A DNA stretch of 13,384 nucleotides, taken from assembly GCA_013816325.1 (NCBI GenBank), contig JACDEP010000048.1, positions 1-13,384 on the forward strand, read 5' to 3'. Both the position numbers and the translations under genes were made by a program. The DNA is from Methylotenera sp. (lineage in GTDB: Bacteria > Pseudomonadota > Gammaproteobacteria > Burkholderiales > Methylophilaceae). Positions 1-6,748 of this stretch are shown here, piece after piece; the stretch's first letter is position 1, and each line of letters opens with the position of its first letter. Below the pieces are notes generated by a model, which was given only the letters and a program-made list of their open reading frames with translations, was not told where the DNA came from and made no database searches.

Positions 1-420
1 GCTGAACTCCAATGTGACATAGCCTTCCCACTCAGGTTCAAACGGCGTTACATTCACGATGATGCCGCAACGTGCATACGTGGATTTTCCTAAGCATATA
101 GTCAACACGTTACGAGGAATACGGAAGTACTCTACCGTACGCGCTAAAGCGAAAGAGTTTGGAGGAATGATGCAGTAATCTGCATTCACTTCTACAAATG
201 AATTCGAGTCGAAATTTTTCGGGTCTACGATGGTGCTATTCAAGTTGGTAAACAGCTTAAACTCTTTTGAACAGCGAATATCGTAGCCATAACTGGAAGT
301 TCCGTAAGACACCATACGATGACCCTCAGGGGATGTCTTGACTTGCTGCGGCTCGAACGGCTCAATCATGCCGTGTTGTTCAGCCATTTTGCGTATCCAT
401 TTGTCCGACTTGATGCTCAT
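1..420 (-). CDS. dcd: dCTP deaminase, N-terminal part (cut by window edge)
   Basis: Deaminates dCTP to dUTP, the main source of dUMP for thymidylate synthesis in many Gram-negative bacteria; a soluble homotrimer of the dUTPase fold. I translated the minus strand from ATG at 420. The product begins MSIKSDKWIRKMAEQHGMIE, the standard N-terminus of the family, and the frame is open for 140 codons to the left edge, so about 50 C-terminal residues are missing. The segment GKSTYAR holds the conserved Ser/Arg of the active site. The motif TPFEPEWEGYVTLEFS ends the visible part and places the catalytic glutamate at residue 138, the same number as in E. coli Dcd. It lies downstream of zwf but is separated from it by a strong terminator, so it should have its own promoter; I could not identify a convincing one in the AT-rich 507-595 stretch. 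Confidence 0.96.
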   Translation of the reverse strand, partial: MSIKSDKWIRKMAEQHGMIEPFEPQQVKTSPEGHRMVSYGTSSYGYDIRCSKEFKLFTNLNSTIVDPKNFDSNSFVEVNADYCIIPPNSFALARTVEYFRIPRNVLTICLGKSTYARCGIIVNVTPFEPEWEGYVTLEFS

Positions 421-454
421 AAATCCAACCTATAAATTTTAGAATTAAAAAAGC

Positions 455-480
455 TTAAAGATAAAACTTTAAAGATAAAA
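455..480. repeat. 12-bp direct repeat, two copies
   Basis: TTAAAGATAAAA occurs at 455-466 and again at 469-480, a 14-bp period. The second copy merges into the A-tract of the zwf terminator. It looks like a small local duplication in AT-rich spacer; no function is implied. Confidence 0.7.
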
Positions 481-506
481 AAGCGGAGTATTCACTCCGC
501 TTTTTT
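477..506 (-). terminator. Rho-independent terminator downstream of zwf
   Basis: GCGGAGT (483-489) and ACTCCGC (494-500) form a 7-bp GC-rich stem with the loop ATTC. The stem is flanked by A6 (477-482) and T6 (501-506), which lengthen the helix to 13 bp and give a U-tract on either strand. It lies 90 bp past the zwf stop and before dcd, both on the minus strand, so its job is to end the gnd-zwf transcript. Confidence 0.9.
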
Positions 507-595
507 ATTACTTTTAATTACCGTGAATAATAACAATAAATAAAGAAATATTTATAAATTATTTTAGATACTTTTATGTCGCTTAAGTAAGTGGT

Positions 596-2077
596 TTATG
601 AGTGCTTATCACCACCTAACTCAATACTGTAACGCCAGAACTGGTCTTCTGCTTCAAAGATGACTTTCGAAGCTTCCGGATCTGCACTACCAGCCGGATA
701 TTGATGCACTGGCATACGGTCTTCAGCCCAAGCTTTAACAACCGGGTCTACCAAGCGCCATTGCGCTTCAGCCTCACTAATGTGCAGATAGTTTGAGTTA
801 TCACCTTCCATCAGGTTGAGCAATAAAGCCTCGTAAGCATCAACAGTGTCGTCGCCTTCTTGGCGGTTTGCCGCATCCAATTGAATGGTGCGGGTTTTGA
901 TGTCCAAGCCAGGAATTTTTGACTGTAATTCAATCTTGATGCATTCACGTGGCTGTATGCCGATAATCAGCCAGTTTTGGTCTTGATTATCGATTTGCAA
1001 TGGTGCTTTTTTGAAACGGATAGAAATTCGGGTATCAGCTTCATGCAGGCGTTTGGCGGTGCGGATGTAGAACGGCACACCTTTCCAGCGTGGATTGTCG
1101 ATGAACAGTTTTAACGCAGCATAAGTTTCAACTACGCTAGAGCTGTCACCTAATTCTTCTAGGTAACCTGGCACCTTTTCACCATTGACTTCACCGGCAG
1201 CGTATTGCGCACGGAAAGCGTATTTATTTAATTCATTGACTGGAATAGGACGAATCTCTTCAAGCACTTTGATCTTAGCCGCACGAACGCCTTCAGGTGT
1301 AAGGTCCTTCGGCAATTCCATAGCGGTCAGGGCCAACGTCTGCAGAATGTGGCTTTGCAGCATGTCACGCAATGCACCCGTGCTGTCGTAGAACTGAGTA
1401 CGGTCGCCCACGCCTAACATTTCAGTGTTGGTGATTTGCACATGGTCAATATATTCATTGTTCCAGATTGGCTCCAGAATGGTATTGGTAAAGCGTTGCA
1501 ACATAATATTTTGCAATGCCGATTTACCCAGGTAGTGGTCAATACGGTAGATTTGGCTTTCTTTAAGGTGCTTGCTGATAGATTTTTGCAACTCTTGTGC
1601 GCTCGGAAGATCGGTGCCGAATGGCTTCTCGATCACCACGCGGCGCCAGTTGCCGCCATCTTCTTGAGTTAAACCGACCGCAGCAAGTTGGTCTACGACA
1701 GGCGCGAAATCAACCGGGCGTACTGACAGGAAATAAGCGAAATTCTGCGGGAAAATACTTTCGTTGCTTAACGCTGCTTTCATTTTTTTGAAAGCGTCCG
1801 GGTCAGTCGGTGGATTCGCATGGTAAAAGTTACGTGCAATAAAGCGCTCGAACACTGATTGGTCATAGCCTTTTTTAAACTTGGCATCGAGCATGGTTTT
1901 AATGTCAGCACGCCATGCTTCCAGACTTACATCTTGACGACCTACAGATAGGATTTTTAACTCAGAAGGTAGGCGACCAATCGAATCTAAACGAAATAGT
2001 CCTGGCATGAGTTTAACGCGGGATAAATTACCGCTGGCGCCAAATAGCACAAGGGTACAAGGGTCAATTTTACTCAT
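596..2077 (-). CDS. zwf: Glucose-6-phosphate 1-dehydrogenase
   Basis: Cytosolic enzyme that oxidises glucose 6-phosphate to 6-phosphogluconolactone, the entry step of the oxidative pentose-phosphate pathway. The 493-residue length is normal for the family. The Rossmann loop is GASGNLS (13-19), where most homologues have GASGDL. EKPFG is at 150-154, and the substrate/catalytic signature RIDHYLGK at 178-185 carries the conserved His and Lys. The start is ATG at 2077, preceded on the minus strand by TAAGG about eight bases upstream. It is the second gene after gnd (154-bp gap containing a hairpin) and is followed by a clear terminator. In ribulose-monophosphate methylotrophs Zwf and Gnd run the dissimilatory formaldehyde-oxidation cycle; that role here is inferred from context. 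NAD versus NADP preference cannot be read from the motif. Confidence 0.97.
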   Translation of the reverse strand: MSKIDPCTLVLFGASGNLSRVKLMPGLFRLDSIGRLPSELKILSVGRQDVSLEAWRADIKTMLDAKFKKGYDQSVFERFIARNFYHANPPTDPDAFKKMKAALSNESIFPQNFAYFLSVRPVDFAPVVDQLAAVGLTQEDGGNWRRVVIEKPFGTDLPSAQELQKSISKHLKESQIYRIDHYLGKSALQNIMLQRFTNTILEPIWNNEYIDHVQITNTEMLGVGDRTQFYDSTGALRDMLQSHILQTLALTAMELPKDLTPEGVRAAKIKVLEEIRPIPVNELNKYAFRAQYAAGEVNGEKVPGYLEELGDSSSVVETYAALKLFIDNPRWKGVPFYIRTAKRLHEADTRISIRFKKAPLQIDNQDQNWLIIGIQPRECIKIELQSKIPGLDIKTRTIQLDAANRQEGDDTVDAYEALLLNLMEGDNSNYLHISEAEAQWRLVDPVVKAWAEDRMPVHQYPAGSADPEASKVIFEAEDQFWRYSIELGGDKHS

Positions 2078-2150
2078 TTATAAAACCTTAAAAACATTGA
2101 TAGAAACTAGCGAAAACCAGCTGACTTGCTAGAGGTAACTAAACGCGAAA

Positions 2151-2177
2151 GGCCGTACCTTTGTTAAAAGGACAGCC
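2151..2177 (-). other. Strong intercistronic hairpin between gnd and zwf
   Basis: On the minus strand, GGCTGTCCTTT pairs with AAAGG-T-ACGGCC around the tetraloop TAAC. This makes 11 base pairs (one G-T wobble) with a single bulged T. It begins 54 bases past the gnd stop and ends 73 bases before the zwf start. No uninterrupted U-tract follows (the next bases are TTTCGCGTTT), so it is not a classical terminator. A partial terminator, RNA-processing site or stabiliser of the gnd 3' end are all possible. Confidence 0.6.
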
Positions 2178-2231
2178 TTCCATTTTACTCAAAAAAACAG
2201 TGGTTTGATTAGAGTTTTTGCTACTAATGAT

Positions 2232-3140
2232 TTAGTTCTTTTTAACAGCGTGACCGCCGAAACCATTACGCATCATTGAAAGTAACTTGAAGCTAAAGCC
2301 AGAGGCATCTTGGCTTCTGAAACGCGCTTGTAACGCTGATGTAAGCACTGGAGCAGCCACACCTTGCTCAACGGCTTCAATAACTGTCCACCGGCCTTCG
2401 CCCGAATCTGCTACATATGGAGCGATAGTTGTCAGCGCTTGATCGTTCTTAAGCGCATCTGCTGTAAGGTCAAGTAACCAGCTACGCACCACAGAGCCAT
2501 GACGCCACAATTCAGTGATTTCTGCGAGATCTAAATCAAACTCTTTTTTACCTTTAATCAGGTCTAAGCCTTCTGCCATTGCTTGCATCATGCCGTATTC
2601 AATACCGTTATGTATCATCTTAGTAAAGTGGCCAGAACCTATCGGACCTACGTGTGCCCAACCGCGATGCGGCGCTGGTGCTAGTGCTTTTAAGATTGGA
2701 GTTACAGCTTCAGCAACTTCTTTAGTTGCGCCTACCATTAAACAGTAACCGTTATCTAAACCCCAAATGCCACCTGATGTGCCAGAGTCCATGAAGCCAA
2801 TGCCTTGTTCCGCTAACCATACGCCACGACGCTGGCTGTCTTTATAATTTGAGTTGCCGCCATCGATGATGATGTCACCTTTGTTCAGCATTGGGATTAA
2901 ATCTTTAATCTGATTTTCTGTAATATCACCTGCTGGTAACATCATCCAAACGATTTTCTGGTCTTCTAATTTACTTACTGCATCTGCAACTGAGGTTGCA
3001 GGGATCAAACCTTCTTTTGTTACTAAGCCATTGACCACTTCTTCATTGAAGTCAAAACCAACCACTTCAATTTTATGACGAAGTAAGCGGGTTGCCATGT
3101 TGCCACCCATTTTGCCAAGACCAATCATTGCTAATTTCAT
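2232..3140 (-). CDS. gnd: 6-phosphogluconate dehydrogenase (decarboxylating), short form
   Basis: Oxidatively decarboxylates 6-phosphogluconate to ribulose 5-phosphate and CO2. At 302 residues it belongs to the short class (GndA/YqeC-like), not the roughly 470-residue E. coli type. The dinucleotide-binding motif GLGKMGGNM is at residues 7-15. Substrate-site segments are DGGNSNY (93-99), DSGTSGGIWG (118-127) and the catalytic KMIHN (174-178, with Lys174 and Asn178). The second beta strand ends in an acidic residue (GFD, Asp30), which in this fold usually favours NAD over NADP; cofactor use is therefore inferred as NAD-preferring. It is the first gene of a gnd-zwf unit, with a good promoter at 3241-3269 and a leader of roughly 95 bases. 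AAAAGG precedes the ATG. It is divergent from pgl, which completes the pathway. Confidence 0.95.
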   Translation of the reverse strand: MKLAMIGLGKMGGNMATRLLRHKIEVVGFDFNEEVVNGLVTKEGLIPATSVADAVSKLEDQKIVWMMLPAGDITENQIKDLIPMLNKGDIIIDGGNSNYKDSQRRGVWLAEQGIGFMDSGTSGGIWGLDNGYCLMVGATKEVAEAVTPILKALAPAPHRGWAHVGPIGSGHFTKMIHNGIEYGMMQAMAEGLDLIKGKKEFDLDLAEITELWRHGSVVRSWLLDLTADALKNDQALTTIAPYVADSGEGRWTVIEAVEQGVAAPVLTSALQARFRSQDASGFSFKLLSMMRNGFGGHAVKKN

Positions 3141-3240
3141 TGTATGTTTTACCTTTTATAGAGGATTGTGAACCATCAACCTTGTGGGTTAGATTAAATT
3201 CGGGGGAGTAAGTTTTTAAAACGTTGTTACAGCAAACATA

Positions 3241-3269
3241 ATTATATCAAATACAGGCGTTCTTCACAA
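3241..3269 (-). promoter_or_regulatory. Predicted sigma-70 promoter of gnd-zwf
   Basis: Read on the minus strand, a -35 box TTGTGA (3264-3269) is followed by a 17-base spacer and a perfect -10 box TATAAT (3241-3246). Transcription would begin near 3234, about 94 bases before the gnd ATG. Confidence 0.72.
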
Positions 3270-3366
3270 AACGTGACAAAAATGTCGGATCAATGAAGTA
3301 ATTAACTATTCACGTGGTATTTAAGGCGGCGCTGACTAAGGAATCACAATAAAAACTGGCCTATTC

Positions 3367-3395
3367 TTAAAGTTTTATGCAAGGCGCGTTATAAT
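3367..3395 (+). promoter_or_regulatory. Predicted sigma-70 promoter of pgl
   Basis: A perfect -10 box TATAAT (3390-3395) follows a weak -35 box TTAAAG (3367-3372) with an optimal 17-base spacer. The expected start is near 3402, giving a 76-base leader before the pgl ATG. Confidence 0.65.
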
Positions 3396-3477
3396 TTCTG
3401 ATATTCAATCGAACCTGACGTTTGAATCCTAGGCGTTCGAGAAACCAAATTCCAAATTTAAAGTAAGGTAAGCCAAA

Positions 3478-4164
3478 ATGACCAGTAACCAAGCCACACG
3501 TTGGCAATTATTCAATTCCCAAACAGAAATCAATCAAACCACTACTCAACGCATTTTAGACGCTGCTAAAGAAGCCATTGCTCAATACGGTAGCTTTTTA
3601 ATTGTGCTAGCGGGTGGCTCTACGCCTAAAAACGTCTACGAGTTACTAGCAAAAGCTGAGGCTGACTGGAGCAAATGGCACATTTATTACAATGATGACC
3701 GCTGCTTGCCGGTAGATCACCCGGAGCGTAATAGCCTGATGGCGGCCAAGGCTTGGCTGAACCATGTTGTGATTCCAAAATCCCAAATTTTTGATATACC
3801 TACAGAATTGGGCCCGATTGAAGGCGCCAAAGCCTATGCGAAAACTTTAAGCGGTGTTAGGACATTCGACCTAGTCTTATTAGGGTTGGGTGAGGATGGT
3901 CACACAGCTAGTTTATTCCCTGGTCAGACGGTGGATAATAGCGCAGACGCAGTACCAGTATTTAATGCGCCTAAACTACCGGCAGAACGCGTTACGATTA
4001 GCCAAAACCGCCTGAATAATACTCATGAAGTTTTGTTTCTAGTCACTGGCGCCGGCAAGCAAGAGGCGGTGGATAATTGGCGTAATGGAGTGGCAATTCC
4101 GGCTACCTTGATTGCGCCGAATGCAGGTGTAGATGTCTATTGTTTCGGTGTGAACTTAATTTAA
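3478..4164 (+). CDS. pgl: 6-phosphogluconolactonase
   Basis: Hydrolyses 6-phosphogluconolactone to 6-phosphogluconate, the step between Zwf and Gnd. The 228 residues match the DevB/SOL-type lactonases of the glucosamine-6-phosphate isomerase-like fold. Visible signatures are LAGGSTPK (44-51), NDDRCLPVDHPERN (72-85, a variant of the usual DER-V-P-SN block) and GLGEDGHTASLFPG (136-149), whose His142 corresponds to the catalytic histidine of the family. The ATG at 3478 is preceded by TAAGGTAAG at 3464-3472. It is transcribed away from gnd-zwf from its own promoter and ends in a 17-bp tandem duplication followed by a terminator. All three oxidative pentose-phosphate enzymes are thus encoded within 3.6 kb. 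Confidence 0.95.
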   Translation: MTSNQATRWQLFNSQTEINQTTTQRILDAAKEAIAQYGSFLIVLAGGSTPKNVYELLAKAEADWSKWHIYYNDDRCLPVDHPERNSLMAAKAWLNHVVIPKSQIFDIPTELGPIEGAKAYAKTLSGVRTFDLVLLGLGEDGHTASLFPGQTVDNSADAVPVFNAPKLPAERVTISQNRLNNTHEVLFLVTGAGKQEAVDNWRNGVAIPATLIAPNAGVDVYCFGVNLI

Positions 4165-4195
4165 GGTCAATATTAAATAAAGGTCAATACTAAAT
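4163..4195. repeat. 17-bp tandem duplication after pgl
   Basis: AAGGTCAATATTAAAT (4163-4178) is repeated as AAGGTCAATACTAAAT (4180-4195), 15 of 16 positions identical with a 17-base period. The first copy begins inside the pgl stop codon. It looks like a recent slippage duplication. Confidence 0.8.
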
Positions 4196-4208
4196 TTAGA
4201 ATCGCTTG

Positions 4209-4242
4209 GGCGCTAAAAAGTAGCGCTATTTTAGTATTTTTT
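4209..4242 (+). terminator. Rho-independent terminator of pgl
   Basis: GCGCTA (4210-4215) pairs with TAGCGC (4221-4226) around the loop AAAAG. A T-rich tail follows (TATTTTAGTATTTTTT, 4227-4242). The U-rich tract is on the plus strand only, so it serves pgl. It abuts the stop codon of the convergent transporter gene. Confidence 0.72.
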
Positions 4243-5539
4243 ACTTACCGATAGCCCAAAACATCGTCAATACAGCGGCAGCCATTACCCCTGTACACAT
4301 CCAGCCTAGTATCTTTAATTTAAGACTGAGGGTAAAGCGACCCATGATTGAAGATTTTGCCGCCATCAGCATCATAATTGCCATGATAGGTACCGAAATA
4401 ACCCCATTGATGACTGCGCTCCAATAAAGCGCTTTAATGGGATGTATAGGCATAAAGCAAAGTACAACTCCGCCTAAAATAGAAACCACAATGACGCTAT
4501 AAAACTTCTTAGCACTCATGAGCTCTCTTTCCAGGCTATTTTTCCACTTGAACGCTCCAGCCATCGCATAGGCTGAAGAGCCCGCCAATACTGGTACTGC
4601 GAGCAGCCCAGTACCGATAATTCCCGCACTGAATAATAAAAATGCGAATTCACCTGCAATCGGCTTTAAGGCTTGCGCTGCTTGAGCGGAAGTCTGAATC
4701 TCAGTGATGCCATGTATATTAAGTGTTATGGCCGTAGTGAGAATGATAAAAAAAGCGATGAGGTTGGAAAAACCCATGCCGATAAGCGTATCGATTTTAA
4801 TGCGCTTGAAATTGGCCTTGGCTTGTTCTGGCGCTTTTAGTAAAGGCTTTTCATTCGGGTTTGCGATTTGATCTTCTACCTCTTGCGAGGCTTGCCAGAA
4901 GAACAAATAGGGGCTAATCGTTGTACCAAATAAGGCTACAATTGTGGTGATGTATTCCGTTTTCCAAGATAGATGTGGAAAGAAAGTCCCGAAAGCCACC
5001 TGCCTCCACGGAATCTTCACTACAAATACAGTGGCTACATATGCGAGCAGAGCTAGCGTTAGCCATTTTAATATCCTCACATAACGTTGGTAAGGAATGA
5101 GTATTTGTAACACGAGTGAAATGATGCCGAATCCAATGGCATATAAAAGTGAGCGACCTCCCACCAGCAACTTCAGGGCTTCACCCATCGCGGCAAGGTC
5201 GGCGGCAATATTAATGATGTTAGCGATTAATAACAGGCCAACAATGTTATAGAGTAGCCATCTAGGATAGTGCTGGCGAATATTGGATGCAAGCCCATGG
5301 CCGGTGACGCGACCGATTCTGGCACTGACCATTTGAATACCAACCATTAATGGATATGTGAATAACACCGCCCATAACATGTTGAAGCCAAATTGCGCAC
5401 CAGCTTGGGAGTAAGTGGCTATTCCGCTAGGGTCGTCATCCGCAGCACCTGTAATTAATCCCGGACCGAGTTTTTTATACCAAGCTTTTTCAGGCTCCTG
5501 CGAAATTTTTCCCTTTTTCTTTTTAAGAAATTTTCTCAA
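4241..5539 (-). CDS. NRAMP-related divalent metal transporter, atypical metal-site motifs
   Basis: Inner-membrane protein of 432 residues with about eleven hydrophobic segments and a highly basic N-terminus (LRKFLKKKKGK), resembling the SLC11/NRAMP (MntH) family. The first membrane segment reads GLITGAADDDPSGIATYSQA (28-47), where canonical NRAMPs have DPGN. The sixth-segment counterpart reads FGTTISPYLFFWQASQE (204-220), where they have MPH. The metal-liganding Asn of DPGN is therefore replaced by Gly, and the Met and His of MPH by Ser and Tyr. Substrate is uncertain: Mn or Fe uptake should not be assumed. The start codon is TTG at 5539. No in-frame ATG fits, because the frame is closed by the apbC stop six codons upstream. 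It probably is the second gene of an apbC operon (18-base spacing) and its ribosome site is weak (AAGAAGA). Confidence 0.8.
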   Translation of the reverse strand: MRKFLKKKKGKISQEPEKAWYKKLGPGLITGAADDDPSGIATYSQAGAQFGFNMLWAVLFTYPLMVGIQMVSARIGRVTGHGLASNIRQHYPRWLLYNIVGLLLIANIINIAADLAAMGEALKLLVGGRSLLYAIGFGIISLVLQILIPYQRYVRILKWLTLALLAYVATVFVVKIPWRQVAFGTFFPHLSWKTEYITTIVALFGTTISPYLFFWQASQEVEDQIANPNEKPLLKAPEQAKANFKRIKIDTLIGMGFSNLIAFFIILTTAITLNIHGITEIQTSAQAAQALKPIAGEFAFLLFSAGIIGTGLLAVPVLAGSSAYAMAGAFKWKNSLERELMSAKKFYSVIVVSILGGVVLCFMPIHPIKALYWSAVINGVISVPIMAIMMLMAAKSSIMGRFTLSLKLKILGWMCTGVMAAAVLTMFWAIGK

Positions 5540-5557
5540 CTTTAATATGTCTTCTTG

Positions 5558-6646
5558 TTAAGTATTCTGGATAACGATATTCGGGAATTTACTGCTGTGA
5601 TCTAAGCTGGCATTGGCGATTTTACTGGCTGTTTTGCGCGCAATTTCTTTGTAAATATTTGCGATTCGGCTATCAGGTTCTGCCACTACCGTTGGAGTGC
5701 CGCTATCTGTTTGCGTGCGGATAGTAATATCTAGTGGTAATGAACCTAATAACTCTACGTTATAGTCTTTACTCATTAATTCTCCGCCACCCGCGCCGAA
5801 TATATGTTCTTCATGACCACAGTTAGAGCAAATATGGGTGCTCATGTTCTCAACAATGCCTAAAATCGGGATGCCGACTTTTTCAAACATTTTCAATCCT
5901 TTCCGCGCATCAAGCAGCGCGATATCTTGCGGTGTAGTCACAATGACTGCGCCTGTAACAGGAATTTTTTGGGCAAGCGTAAGTTGAATGTCACCTGTGC
6001 CTGGCGGCAGATCGATGACCAGATAGTCCAGATCGTGCCATTTTGTGTCACGCAATAATTGTTCGAGTGCACCTGTCACCATTGGGCCCCTCCATACCAT
6101 AGGCGTATCGGTATCTACCAAGAAACCGATACTCATGGCTTGGATGCCATGGGCTTTCATCGGCTCCATACTTTTGCCATCAGTGCTTTCAGGACGGCCA
6201 CTAATGCCTAGCATTTGCGGCTGGCTAGGGCCGTAAATATCGGCATCCAGTAAGCCGACATTTGCGCCTTCAGCGGCTAATGCTAATGCCAAATTAACTG
6301 AAGTAGTAGACTTACCAACGCCACCTTTGCCGGAAGCTACGGCAATTATATTTTTTACATTGGATAATAGGTTTACGCCGCGTTGGGCGCTATGAGCAGC
6401 GATTCTGCTGCCAATATTCACAGCAATATTGCCAATGCCAGGAATAGTTTCAAGCTGTGTGACTACCATTGTTTTGATGGCCTCGAACTGACTTTTAGCT
6501 GGGTAGCCCAACACGATATCCAAGCTTATCTCGGCACCATCAATTTTAATATTTTTGACTGACTTGCCCGTCACAAAATCGCGACCGGTATTAGGGTCTA
6601 TCAATATTTGCAATGCAGTAAGAATAGTTTGCTCAGAGATTGTCAT
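5558..6646 (-). CDS. apbC: Iron-sulfur cluster carrier protein ApbC/Mrp
   Basis: Cytosolic P-loop ATPase of the Mrp/NBP35 family that binds and transfers Fe-S clusters to apo-proteins. Residues 1-85 form the MIP18 (DUF59) domain often fused to bacterial Mrp. The deviant Walker A motif GKGGVGKST is at 106-114, the Walker B-like region DADIYGPSQPQMLG at 134-147, and DLPPGTGD at 212-219. The cluster-ligating CSNC is at 273-276. The 362-residue length is normal. The ATG at 6646 has only a poor upstream ribosome site, but no better in-frame start is seen. It is divergent from metG with back-to-back promoters in a 102-bp gap, and is followed after 18 bases by the NRAMP-related gene in the same reading frame. 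Confidence 0.95.
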   Translation of the reverse strand: MTISEQTILTALQILIDPNTGRDFVTGKSVKNIKIDGAEISLDIVLGYPAKSQFEAIKTMVVTQLETIPGIGNIAVNIGSRIAAHSAQRGVNLLSNVKNIIAVASGKGGVGKSTTSVNLALALAAEGANVGLLDADIYGPSQPQMLGISGRPESTDGKSMEPMKAHGIQAMSIGFLVDTDTPMVWRGPMVTGALEQLLRDTKWHDLDYLVIDLPPGTGDIQLTLAQKIPVTGAVIVTTPQDIALLDARKGLKMFEKVGIPILGIVENMSTHICSNCGHEEHIFGAGGGELMSKDYNVELLGSLPLDITIRTQTDSGTPTVVAEPDSRIANIYKEIARKTASKIANASLDHSSKFPNIVIQNT

Positions 6647-6676
6647 GACATTTCGTTTGATAACAGTAATCTAGTT

Positions 6677-6705
6677 ATTTTAACTTATGTGCGATGCTCC
6701 GTCAT
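6677..6705 (-). promoter_or_regulatory. Predicted promoter of apbC
   Basis: On the minus strand, the -35 box ATGACG (6700-6705) is followed by a 17-base spacer and the -10 box TAAAAT (6677-6682). A TAAAAT at 6710-6715 on the plus strand is the likely metG -10, with only a weak -35 (TTATGT, 19-base spacer). The two promoters would sit back to back. Confidence 0.55.
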
Positions 6706-6748
6706 TTGCTAAAATAGCGTTTTCGCTTAGTTAGAGTACTTCTTTATA

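Larger units (their letters stand above)
3141..3477. other. Divergent gnd/pgl regulatory region (337 bp)
   Basis: No open reading frame of note lies here. It holds the gnd promoter facing left (3241-3269) and the pgl promoter facing right (3367-3395), about 100 bp apart. Between them are two small dyads: ACGTGA (3271-3276) with TCACGT (3310-3315), and GACA-AAAA-TGTC (3275-3286). An AGT/ACT half-dyad lies at 3297-3307. These are possible regulator sites without a recognised consensus. The pgl leader (about 3402-3477) contains interleaved inverted repeats. Confidence 0.6.

Noticed and set aside
436..464. TTATCT-17-TAAAAT as a dcd promoter on the minus strand
   Set aside because: It would start transcription only about nine bases before the dcd ATG, leaving no room for a ribosome site, and the region is so AT-rich that such matches are expected.
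1185..1791. Plus-strand open frames inside zwf
   Set aside because: They lie antisense to a well-conserved gene, have no family resemblance and lack ribosome sites.
3297..3307. AGTAATTAACT as a possible HexR-type operator between gnd and pgl
   Set aside because: HexR controls zwf in some proteobacteria, but its site carries TGTA/TACA ends, which are absent here. Only a 3-bp dyad remains.
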